A stretch of 64,000 nt of DNA from Purshia tridentata (Eukaryota > Streptophyta > Magnoliopsida > Rosales > Rosaceae). Location of the stretch: contig QANT01009041.1 of NCBI GenBank assembly GCA_003254885.1, positions 1 to 64,000 on the forward strand, written 5' to 3'. This document shows, piece by piece, positions 1-10,962 of the stretch. The translations under genes were made by a program, and so were the position numbers. Numbering within the stretch: position 1 is the first letter of the stretch; every line of letters starts with the position of its first letter. The notes beneath the pieces were generated by a model. That model was not told the DNA's origin. It saw only the letters and a program-made list of their open reading frames with translations, and did no database searches.

Positions 1-275
1 TACTTAATTTAAAGTCTAAACTCTTTTCTTTTTTACCCTATCCCTTATCGCACTCTTTATCTCTATCTCTCTTTCCCTCTCTTAAACAAACACTCCGGAC
101 CCAGCTCCTTCCAACCCATGTTGGCCATGCCAGACGAGAGAGAGGGGGCTGAAGGAGTGGCTAGGTTGGCAGGGGTGGCTGTAGAGAGGGAAGAGAGAGA
201 GAGAGAGAGGGAGGGGGAGAGGGGTAAATAAGAAAAAAAGTTTATTTTTTCAATTTAGATTTTAAATAGAGTATG
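1..275. repeat. Degenerate foldback (inverted) repeat cut by the window edge
   Basis: Positions 1-80 (pyrimidine-rich, starting TACTTAATTTAAAGTCTAAA) match the reverse complement of about 180-275 (starting TACTCTATTTAAAATCTAAA when complemented), with mismatches and small gaps. The loop holds a GC-richer segment around 95-175. This looks like an old foldback element or MITE. The left end may lie outside the window, so no target-site duplication can be read. Confidence 0.5.
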
Positions 276-1613
276 TTTTTTAAGTATTTTGTAATTGATG
301 GATGTAGTTGAACACCCCTAATAGTGGAGTGTCTAAATTAAACTTTTACCTTACAATTAATGTTTGATTTATAAATTAGTCAACTGATCATGAAGCAACT
401 TGAGTATAAACAAATTGGCATATGTATATCAGAGCTATACTTATAATATATAGCGTCATGATTCATGAGATGGAACCTTAGACAATGTTGTATCCAATGG
501 GCAGCTCTTGACTTAATTGAAGCCGTAGATAAGAAAAAGAATGGGAAGGACCCGAAGGAATTTCATTACCAAGTGGGTGTTTAAATTATTATTTTTAACT
601 ATTTTAAATTTCGTAGTCATCATGAGAAAATTAATAGCATATATATATAGTACTGTTTTCAATATCATATTGTGTAGGAAAAGATTTCTTAATTAAGTTG
701 ACTAATAAAAAGGCGCGCAAAGCATAGCTGTCAACAGCACAGCCACTCAATCTACCCATACATGATATACACCGCTTAGCTTATTATAATTATTATTTTT
801 ATTTTTATTTTGTTAAACTAACATCATCTTTCTATGTGTCTAACCCATTTGATGGACTATGACTTTGAGACTGGGAGAATTCTTAATTTGAATTGACCCC
901 CGCCTGCAAACCTTCGATATATAATAAAAAATAATTAATCATTTTTTCATCTAAAAGAAAATTGAATTCTTAATTCTTATTTAAGTTTCTGGATTAATCT
1001 TTAAAGATCATTTTTGTACATAAATTAATCAGAAAATTATTAAGTAATCAAAATTGTATTTAATTATTTAATACTTATTAGATGATTAAACAATTTTTTG
1101 TATAAATGATGTTTAAAGGTAAATAATTCTAAGATTAAATTGAAGAATGAACAGAGAAATAAAAAAAACAGAAGAGAGAAGAGAAAACAGATAGCATTCG
1201 TCTCATCGACAATGACCAATTATACCATGCCAGCTACTTTATTTTCTTTTCTTTTGCTGGATAAAGTAATTTTATGTAAAGGTAACTGAAGGATGGATAA
1301 GCAATATATGAATGAGAATAAGAATACTTTTTATTTGTTCTTTCCTATTAGTTTCAATGGGCAGTACTCTGTAGTAAGGCACTATATATAGTACTAATTG
1401 ACTTTGGTTTGTGTCCTTTCGAGGGCTTCTCCGTAGCTCCCATTCTCTTTCTTTCTCCGAAAGCAAACAAAAAAGTTGCTCATAATATAATAACCATATC
1501 CATATATACCCAACTTCTTCTCAAAAGTCATTCATATATACACTCACAAATATTCTAGTTCTCTGAACATTTTCTCTCTTCAAATGTACATGTGAACATT
1601 CTTCCTTGGAAAA
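276..1613. other. Intergenic region upstream of the first receptor kinase
   Basis: AT-rich DNA with no convincing coding frame. It should hold the promoter of the receptor kinase that starts at 1614. The only element I can support is the TATA-like site listed separately at 1535-1540. Confidence 0.5.
1535..1540 (+). promoter_or_regulatory. TATA-like box of receptor kinase 1
   Basis: TATATA lies about 75 nt before the start codon. The context (CATATATACACTC) is matched at the same distance upstream of the second receptor kinase (TTATATACACTC), so the core promoter seems to have been copied with the gene. Confidence 0.5.
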
Positions 1614-4600
1614 ATGATGAATATGTACTTGTTCCCTCGACCTCTTCTTCATTCTCTCATGGTAGTTTGCTTTGCAACTCTTGCTTTGGGAGCTACTCGA
1701 TTGCCACAAGATGAAGGTATTTATTGATACTAGAGATTTTCAATGGCTTGCCATGGGATGCTTGGATTCACTTTGTATTGTCTGTTTATGCATTTTGCTA
1801 TAGTAGTACATGCATCGAAATGTTCTATACAATTTTAATTATTGATTGAATATGTACGTGGTCTTGAATAAAAAGAATATTAGTCAACTATGGTGTTAAT
1901 TTGTTGCATTTTATTTTGTATATTTGTAGTACAAGCTTTAGGTGAAATAGCAAAGACATTGGGGAAGACAGACTGGAATTTAAGTGCAGATTCAGATCCA
2001 TGCAGCGGAGAAGATGGATGGGTTACTCCAAACCCAATCAAAGGATTTGAGAATGCCGTCACCTGCAATTGTTCCTTTGCCAACGCCACTATCTGCCATG
2101 TTACCAACATGTATGTAACTCTCTCTCTCTCTCTCTCTCACGTAGCATAAATGCAATTTACACTTAGCTAATACGTACAAAATGATCTTATTAATGGGGC
2201 TGTTTTATTATGAGAAGTTTTTGTTGTGGTCGTTTAATTATATGATGTGGAAGGGCTTTTGGAAAAATATCATTGACGATTTTGTTGAATTGATAGTCTT
2301 TTGAAAAGTAATTGTTATTTACTTTAAAATCTTGTAAAATTGATAGCTCATATGGCCAATCTTTGGCTGTTAGAGACATACCAAATGGCATGGGACGGCC
2401 CGAGCCAAAATGGGTTCAAACTAGAAATAATTATCGTTAAATTCTAGGGCTTATTTACTATTTCATCTCTAAAAGTATGAATTTTTATGTTACCCTCTAA
2501 AATTTATTTTGTATCACTTTACTCCCTGATTTTGTGTATTACTTTACCTTTGCTTATATTTTCCTATTTTTACACAAAAATAGTTCGAACTCATAAATAC
2601 ATGAAAAATTTCTACTAACTCGTCTTAACTAATACTAATTTACTATGTGGTCAAATTACCCTCTTTTTTTTCCGACTATATTAAAATTGTAAAACTTAAC
2701 CCTTTGACCTCATAAATTTTCTGAAAACGCTTGAAGGGAAAATTTATAATTTAACCCCATAGTAACTTAGTATTAGTTAAGATAAGTTCGTATAAATTCA
2801 TCGTAGTAAATAAGAAGTAAAGCAATACACAAAAATTAGTTTTAGAAAGTAAAATGATTACTTCTTGCCTATTGACCCTTTGACTGAGGCTACGAAATGA
2901 AAAGCTCGCAGTGTGGCAGTGTAGTGTTTCATTTTTAGGCACAGTATAACTGCGAGTTAAATTGAAACTGAGCTTTAAAACCCCGTTTTGTGTTGAAGCA
3001 CAGACTTCTGAAAACTCAGAATTTGACAGGAAGACTCCCACCGGAGTTGGTCAGGCTTCCCTATCTCCAAGAAATGTAAGCACACTCTCACTACTCTAAG
3101 TTTGAGTAATATATATTGTTCCATTCCAACTTGGTTAACTAATTTACCTGTATGTCGGTTGCCAATGAGCTATGACTCATTTCTTTCCTTCTTTTTTAGT
3201 GACCTCACCCGCAACTACCTGAGTGGTACCATCCCTCCACAATGGGGCTCCATGCAACTTGTCAACATGTACTCTCTCTCTCTCTCTGTGTATAAGTATG
3301 TGTGTGTGATGTTTAATTATTTATGCCATGTAACATGTCCCGTATCATTTTAGTGGCTACTTCAATGTTCTTCAGCCTTTTCTTTGATAAGACATGAATC
3401 TAACGTATGGGTTTGTTGCATTTCATATTTTGATGGCCATTTTAATGTGATTGAGCCATTTCTTTCATAAAAGTGAGTAACATATAAGTTTTGTTGCAGT
3501 TCCCTTATTGGAAACCGTTTGACGGGTTCTATCCCCAAAGAGCTTGCAAACATCACCACCCTGCAAAGTTTGTGAGTGTTGATTACACATTTGTTTCCTT
3601 TTCCTCTCACTTCATTCTTCAAGAACTTTAATAATCAAAGGAATTGAATTTGATTTGTTTGTAGGGCCATCGATTTCAATAATTTCTCTGGAGCTCTTCC
3701 TATGCAACTTGGGAATTTGCCCAACATAGAAAGAATGTATGGTGCCCTTTTTGCTGTAGACAGATGGTGGATATAAATCATATAATCACTAGTACATTAT
3801 CGATTGCTTTATCTTTATTATAATTGTTTTCTCTCCTTAATTTGTTAGGCTTCTTATGTCAAACAATTTTACTGGGGAGTTGCCGGAAACATTTGCAAGG
3901 CTTACCACATTGAAGGACTTGTAAGCTCTTATTTTTATTATTTCTTCTATGGTTTCGTGAGCGCCTAACAGCCATTATTTATTGCATTCTGAGATTCAAT
4001 ATTGCTACTATTGTTCTTTTTCCCATCATCAGCCGGATTGGTGACAGTCACTTTTCTGGAAAGATACCTGATTTTATCCAGAACTGGACAAATCTTGGAA
4101 AACTGTGAGTGTTTTTCCGTGTGTTATCTTTACTGTTACTTGATTCTGAACATTATATTATCACTAATTCAAATTGTGACCTGTCAAAACAGAGTGATTC
4201 AGGCTAGTGGTCTGACGGGGCCAATTCCTTCCGGCATTTCTCTTTTGAAAAGATTAACTGACTTGTTAGTATGGCTTTTGATTTCGTAGCCATTTATAAA
4301 TTCAAATAGATTAGCAATTAGTAATTCTTATTCATGGTTCAACTTTAACATGCAGGAGAATTAGCGACTTGAATGGACCTGAAGCACCCTTTCCTCCACT
4401 TAATAATATGGAAAAACCGACGATACTGTGAGTTAATGCTTGCATGACACACAATTTCTGGCTGTCCCAGAAGTCCTTGCAAACTCAAAGTTTAGTGTTT
4501 CTGTGTTACAGGATATTGAGGAATTGCAATATTACTGGACAGCTACCTGCATATCTTGGGGAAATGACCACCTTGAAAACTTTGTTAGTTCAAATGTCTT

Positions 4601-7600
4601 TGTTCCATTTTGACATTAAAGGATCATTTTGACATTATTGCTTGATGTTGGAATTGTGATATATGTGTGTGTGTTTCTTTTAATTACTGTCGAAATCATT
4701 TGATGTTGGAATTGTGATACATGTGTGTGCGTTTCTTTTAATTAGTGTCGAAATCATTAATGGGTTCTCTGATTTCATTTTTCATGGAATATTTTTTTTC
4801 AAATAACATTTTTCTCTGGGAGAGCATTTCTAAAATGCGTTTCTTATATGTTTGTTGGCAGAGACCTCAGCTTTAACAAACTAACTGGTGAAATTCCAAG
4901 CAACTTTGTTGGTCTAGTAAAAGTGGATTATATGTAAGCATTTTGAATAACAGATCTTAACTTTCTTACGCCAAATTTCTTCAATGCACACAGAATTAGC
5001 AAAATCATTTAGCAAATCTTAATCACAGAATTCTTCTAATGCTCACTACTTTACTGATTTTTTTTTTCTTGGTATTATTTATTTTTAGATTCTTAACTGG
5101 AAACTTGCTGACTGGATCCTTGCCTGATTGGCTGAAAGGAGACAACATGTAAGCTTCTCTTTCAAATTCTTATCTTTAGTTACTTAATAAGGAAATTTAT
5201 CCTATCTATTACATGATAGCATAGTACATGCATTGTGGTGTGACTGTGTATTGTGGAGCTCACGCACCTACCAAGCTTGATGAAGAGTGGGGAAAGTTGC
5301 TAATTTTTTCTGCCAATGAAGTTTGGCTGAATGTCTTATTTTCTGAATGCTATAGAATTAAGTCTCAAAAAAATTGATATAAAATAATGATATCAAGAGA
5401 AATAAGAATCCAACCATGTTTCTGCCTACCTCTTGCTCTTCACATACTGCATTTGAAAAAACAAGAAAAAAGGATAATTCTTACATTATAGCCCTTTTTG
5501 TGCAGTGATCTTTCATATAACAACTTTACCATTAGCCCAGGGGATGTAAGTTGTCCACCACGAGGCAGCTTGTAAGCATCTCTTCATTATCCTAAATTTA
5601 ATTTTTGTGTCTTGTAGAGCAAGCTTAACTTTTCAATCTGCGTTACTTTCTACAGGAACTTGTTTGCAAGCTCTTCAAAGGGCAGTAGTTCGTAAGTTTC
5701 AGATTTATCTTCTGAAAGCACGCATCATGAATTTACTTGGCATTCCAACTGTGTATTTCTTAAATCTTATTCTACAACTAATTTTCATTTATGATGTTAT
5801 CTTGCTGACTTCTTCTGGACCCTCCATTATTTTTCAGCGGACTTATTCCATGTATGAAAAGTGCACAATGTTCACAGAGTAAGTTGGGTTTCCACATATC
5901 TTCTCACAAACCTCCCATGCCAAATAGGAATAACAGAAATAATTGCCTTTTTATTTTTTTTCCTTCTGGAATTGAGTCTTTTTGGTTTTCCTCCTCATTG
6001 GCTACTACTCTCTTTGCTTTTCTTAGCGTGGTACTCTCTTCATATAAATTGTGGTGGAAATAAAGTAACCGTTGATGGAGATACCACATCATATGATGAT
6101 GACACAGAATTAGTTGGAGCTTCATCATTTTACCAGAGCAGAACAAATTGGGCACTAAGCAGCACTGGTTACTTCATTGATGATGACCGTCCTACAAAAA
6201 CCTACACTTGGACTAATTTATCTAGACTCTCTATGAACAATCCTCAACTGTACATTAATGCACGCCTTTCTCCCATCTCTCTAACTTATTATGGGATTTG
6301 TTTGGGAAATGGAAATTACACAGTAAACCTCCATTTTGCGGAGATAATGTTTGACAATACATCTGGAAGCCTGGGAAGGCGTGTATTTGATGTTTACATT
6401 CAGGTATCTATTCGCAAACACTTCCACGTATATCAACCAAGGTTTTAATATTCAACGAACATTGATTAGTTTTGAGTCAATTCAAATGCTTGGCTTTGAC
6501 ATGTAAGAATCATAAGTAATAACATGCATGTGTAATAGAATGCTGTGCAGACCGAAAGTATAAACCTTATTACAAGCATGAAGTGTTAAGTAATTGAGTT
6601 AGTATATTGCAGGGGATATTAGTGCTGAAGGATTTCAATATTGCTGATGAAGCAGGTGGAGTTGGTAATGCAGTCATAAAGAAATTTACTGCTATTGTAA
6701 CTAGTAATACTTTGGAGATCCGTTTCTTTTGGGCTGGGAAAGGGACGACAGGCATCCCATATAGAGGAGTCTATGGTCCTCTTATATCTGCTATTTCTGT
6801 AAATCCTGGTTAGTTTTACACTGCTACGAGCTTCTTCTAATCACTATTTCTGTAAATTATTAAGGTTCCACCAAGGAGTTGAACCTTTTGTTTCTCTGAG
6901 CATTAGGTAGCTGGTTGAATAATGCACTCTCCTATCTATTACATTTACTTTAATAAAGCTATTTATCTTCTGGCAGACTTTGAACCCCCTTCACAAGGTG
7001 GAAGTAGCACTAGCATATCTGTAGGTGCAGTGGTTGGAATTGTGGCTGGAGGAGTCTTCCTTATATTACTGATTTTTGGTATTCTTTGGAGGAGTGGCTT
7101 CCTAAGACAAAAAAGTACTTTGGAGCAAGGTATTTTTAGTTGATGTTACAATAGTTGTCTTTTTTTTCATTGCTAAGATGAATATTTATGTTATTTTGTA
7201 TGGCTTTTCATCTATACTTAGGAACACACATAACATGTGCACTATCACACTTGTAAGATGATAATTATTTAGATATCAAACTTTTCAACGATTGATGCTG
7301 CTAGAATATTATATTCTGAAACTCCTGATGCAAAATTCCTGCATATAGGTCCAGTGAACTTTTTAAAGTCTAGGCCTTGAATTAGTCTCCAGATATTAAG
7401 ATTAAGAATGCTATCATTCTGAAATATATATTAGACACAATTTCTTATGAGTTTTAATTCTTACGCAGATTTGAAGGATTTGGACCTGCAAACTGGTAAA
7501 TTTACCTTGAGGCAAATCAAAGCTGCCACACAAAACTTTGACATTGCCAATAAGATTGGAGAAGGTGGTTTTGGTCCTGTTTACAAGGTATTCTTCAGAA

Positions 7601-9272
7601 CCTTTAATTTCCAGTCATTTATTGCATTTGGGTTAATTTGATCTATTATAGCCGCTTCTTATGCTCTTCAGTGAATGGATTTTGACTATATTTCTCAAAT
7701 GCAGGGCCTTCTATCTGATGGCACCATAATTGCTGTTAAACAGCTTTCTTCCAAATCAAAGCAAGGGAATCGTGAATTTGTGAATGAGATAGGAATGATT
7801 TCTGCTTTGCAACACCCTCATCTTGTCAAGCTCTATGGATGCTGTATTGAAGGAAATCAATTGTTGCTTGTCTATGAGTACATGGAAAATAATAGCGTCG
7901 CACGTGCTTTGTTTGGTAAATATTACTCTTGTATGCCTTTCTATACCTAAACTTCTTTTGGTTCATGCAAGTGGGTATACAAGATTTTATACTAAAAAAA
8001 AGTATGGTTTCTTATAACTACCTTTTATTAAATTGACTAATTGAAGGCCCAGAAAAAAGTCAGTTGAAGTTGGATTGGCCGGCAAGGCACAAGATCTGTG
8101 TTGGTATAGCAAGAGGTTTGGCTTACCTCCATGAAGAGTCAAGGCTGAAAATCGTTCATAGAGACATCAAGGCTACTAACGTGCTTCTTGATAAAAATCT
8201 TAACTCAAAAATATCCGACTTTGGATTGGCGAAGCTTGATGAAGAGGATAAAACCCACATCAGCACCCGGATTGCTGGAACCTAGTGAGTCCCTATGTTT
8301 TAATTTATTTTCTTTCTTTTTTGTTTTGAGCTTCATTGCACCCCAATGAGTCCATAAAGATAGGAAAAAGAAGATAGAACAGATGGAATGTTCTTTACCT
8401 TACATATACATTTCAACTTCACCGGATCTTCCAAGAGATTTCAAGAGCAGATATGTTCTTCAATTACATATTTTATTTTCATCTCTCTCTCTCTTTCTCT
8501 CTATTGCATTTTATGAATTCAACTAGGAAAAGACCATACTATTTTTTAGGATTTGTAGTATTTTTCCTATTTCTTTGAGCTAGATTTGTGGAAATGACGT
8601 GCGATTTCATGATCTTGCAGCGGATATATGGCACCTGAATATGCAATGCGGGGTTATCTAACTGACAAAGCAGATGTTTATAGTTTTGGAATTGTTGTAT
8701 TGGAAATTGTTAGTGGGAGAAGCAACACATCTTACGCGTCAAAGGATGAATGCTTTTATCTTCTTGATTGGGTAACATGAATCTACTGCTTCCTTATATA
8801 GTTTTAAATTTTGTTGGTGCTGTTTATCTCTATTTGAGCAACACAATAGATTATATATGTAGCTATTTGTGCTTCTTGTTTTTAGGCACTTCTTCTAAAA
8901 GAGAAAGGGGCCTTGATGGAACTTGTGGATCCAAGGTTGGGGTCAGACTACAATAAAGAAGAGATGATGCTTACAATAAATGTGGCTCTCCTTTGCTCTA
9001 ATGTCACTTCAGCAGTTAGGCCTACTATGTCTTCAGTGGTGAGCATGCTTGAAGGAAGGGCTGCTGTTGAGGAGTTGGTCTTAGATTTAAATGCCTCAAG
9101 TAATGAGATCAATGAAATGAGGAAACATTTTCAATCCATTTCTGAACGCACCAAGGGTGAGAGCCAGACACATACTATGTCAACTGCAGGGCCCTGGACT
9201 GCTTCATCTACATCTGTTCATGATCTCTATCCAGTCAATCCTGATTCAGATTACTGGGAGAACAGAAATTAG
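1614..9272 (+). CDS. LRR-malectin receptor-like serine/threonine kinase 1 (LRR-VIII-2)
   Basis: Plasma-membrane receptor kinase of the family that includes Arabidopsis At1g53430/At1g53440 and LIK1. Coding exons: 1614-1716, 1930-2110, 3004-3075, 3200-3268, 3500-3571, 3665-3736, 3849-3920, 4033-4104, 4193-4264, 4356-4427, 4512-4583, 4862-4933, 5089-5148, 5506-5571, 5656-5691, 5838-5878, 6027-6403, 6613-6808, 6977-7129, 7469-7587, 7705-7915, 8047-8284, 8621-8771, 8886-9272. They total 3036 nt, or 1011 residues. Order: signal peptide (about 1-26), LRR N-cap, LRRs to about 375, malectin domain (about 402-592, starting near HINCGG), one transmembrane helix (about 604-626), kinase. Kinase motifs are intact: [14 protein letters not shown] (about K695), HRDIKATN (about 791), DFG (about 811), so it should be an active RD kinase. 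The ligand cannot be inferred. The start is the first of two adjacent ATGs; the second is at 1617. Confidence 0.93.
2505..2866. repeat. Degenerate inverted repeat in intron 2 of receptor kinase 1
   Basis: The left arm (about 2508-2680, with CTTAACTAATACTAATTTAC) pairs imperfectly with the right arm (about 2740-2865, complemented CTTAACTAATACTAAGTTAC). It resembles an old MITE. I could not fix its ends or a target-site duplication. Confidence 0.5.
4642..4758. repeat. Two-copy 57-bp tandem repeat in intron 11 of receptor kinase 1
   Basis: A unit starting TTGATGTTGGAATTGTGATA and containing a TG-rich run occurs at 4642 and again at 4699, with few differences. The second receptor kinase lacks it in the matching intron, so it arose after the gene duplication or was lost there. 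Confidence 0.75.
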
Positions 9273-9656
9273 AAAACTTGAATGAACTTTCTTGGTTGGC
9301 TGTTGGTATAACTACACCTTGAGCACACCAGCATGTATGTTCGTATACCATTCTACTTCCTCTGTAATTTTTCTTTTTGTTTGGAAATTAGTTGAAGGAA
9401 TCATCACAGAAGTTTCCAAAGCATAATAATTGCAATTGGGTTCAGGTTGGTGCCAACACCCAATGTATATTAATTCATGAACCCAATTGGGTTCAAGACT
9501 TCAAGTCGTGGGCATGGGTGAGAGGGGATGAAGAGAGAAAAATAAGATAAAGGGAGAGAAATAGATTGGAGACAGACGGAGGAAGAGAGGGAGCGGGAAA
9601 AGAGAAGTGGCTGGGTACGTAGATCGGTCGGTGGGTGGGTTGGGAATCCGATGTGG
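9273..9656. other. Intergenic region between the receptor kinases, left part
   Basis: 3' flank of receptor kinase 1, then a purine-rich, GC-richer stretch (about 9510-9655) with no coding frame I recognise. The stretch ends at the hAT element and contains its left target-site copy. Confidence 0.4.
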
Positions 9657-10441
9657 TTTTTGGGTAGGGGTGCACACGGATCGGTTATCTGATCCACAGA
9701 CTATTATCCATATCCAATCTACAATTTGCGGTATAGCAATTTTCATATCCATATCCGATCCACAAGTTCAGATATCCACAAAATCGGATCAGATAACGGA
9801 TAATATTCAAATAATAATATAAAAATTATTTAGCAATTACACAACATAAAAATCATCTCTCAAATTAATTCAATAGTTACACAACATAAAATTCAGAAAT
9901 TAAGACAAGCTTCAAACATAACAAGTTCCTACTTTTCTAGTAGTTCTAAACTATATACTCTATATATTTATAATTTTTATAATAGATTTTACTGTCAAAC
10001 TAATTTAAAATACCCGAAACTTAAATTATATAGTAACATAGATAGTTTATAAACTATATGGTATTATAAACTATAATAAGGGCTTTGATTTACCCTACAA
10101 TAGGAATTAAATATATACAAACATATATAAACTAAGTTTATAAACTATATGGTATTATAAACTATAATAAGGGTTTTGATTTACTCTACAATAGGAATTA
10201 AACATATACAAACATATATAAACTATATAAAAATTTAATATATATAATTTGCGGATCGGATCGGATATATCTATGGTTTTCAATATTGATATCTATATCC
10301 AATCCACAAATTGCGGCTTGGATCGGATCGATATCCACAGATAAGAAAGTGCAGATTGAATCGGTACAATATCCACAAATTACGGATCGGATCAGATCGG
10401 TAAACGGATTTTTGGTATATTTGTGCACCCCTATTTTTGGG
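9657..10441. mobile_element. Non-autonomous hAT element with perfect 8-bp target-site duplication
   Basis: The element runs 9665-10433 (769 bp). Its terminal inverted repeat is TAGGGGTGCACA, perfect over 12 nt at both ends. It is flanked by identical 8-bp direct repeats TTTTTGGG at 9657-9664 and 10434-10441. The terminal repeat form and 8-bp duplication are typical of the hAT superfamily. Both subterminal regions are rich in GGATCGGAT and TATCCAC motifs, as expected of transposase-binding repeats. It encodes no transposase, so it would depend on an autonomous partner elsewhere. Confidence 0.9.
10044..10225. repeat. 91-bp tandem repeat inside the hAT element
   Basis: Two adjacent copies (10044-10134 and 10135-10225) starting AGTTTATAAACTATATGGTA differ at only a few positions. 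The duplication is internal to the non-autonomous element and AT-rich. Confidence 0.85.
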
Positions 10442-10962
10442 TGTTGTGTGTTTGATTAATTTTCATTTATTTTTGTATGTTATTTAATTTAGGCATTTTA
10501 TTTGGATATATTCATGTGTTTATGTATTTTGGTGTATTTTGAGGCTTGGCAGTAGTTTACCGTATATTACTCTAATTCATATACAATTATCTTGCATAAT
10601 CAAAATAGTAATTAAGTCAGTATAAATCAATTCAAAATCAACTCCTAAAAATGTGGAAGATACACTAAAGTACCAATAACTTAATCCAGGGTATTTTAGG
10701 AATAAATGAACTATTAAAAGTTCTAGAAAACGAAAAATATATGAGTTGAACAGTAAACTATTAGGTGGACATTGACTTATATATCAACTTCAAGGTCATA
10801 TCAACCATGAATACGTAATGGGACCTCCCAAAATTGACTAGCAGTAAGCTAGTGTCCTTGGAGGTCCTCACTCTTTCTCCTTATATACACTCATAATTAT
10901 TCAAGCTCTCAACATATATATATTTTCTCTTCAGATGTGAAAAGTTTTCCTTCATTGGAAAA
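10442..10962. other. Promoter region of receptor kinase 2
   Basis: AT-rich DNA between the hAT element and the next start codon, with no gene seen. A TATA-like TATATA at 10882-10887 sits about 80 nt before the ATG and matches that of the upstream paralogue. Confidence 0.5.
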
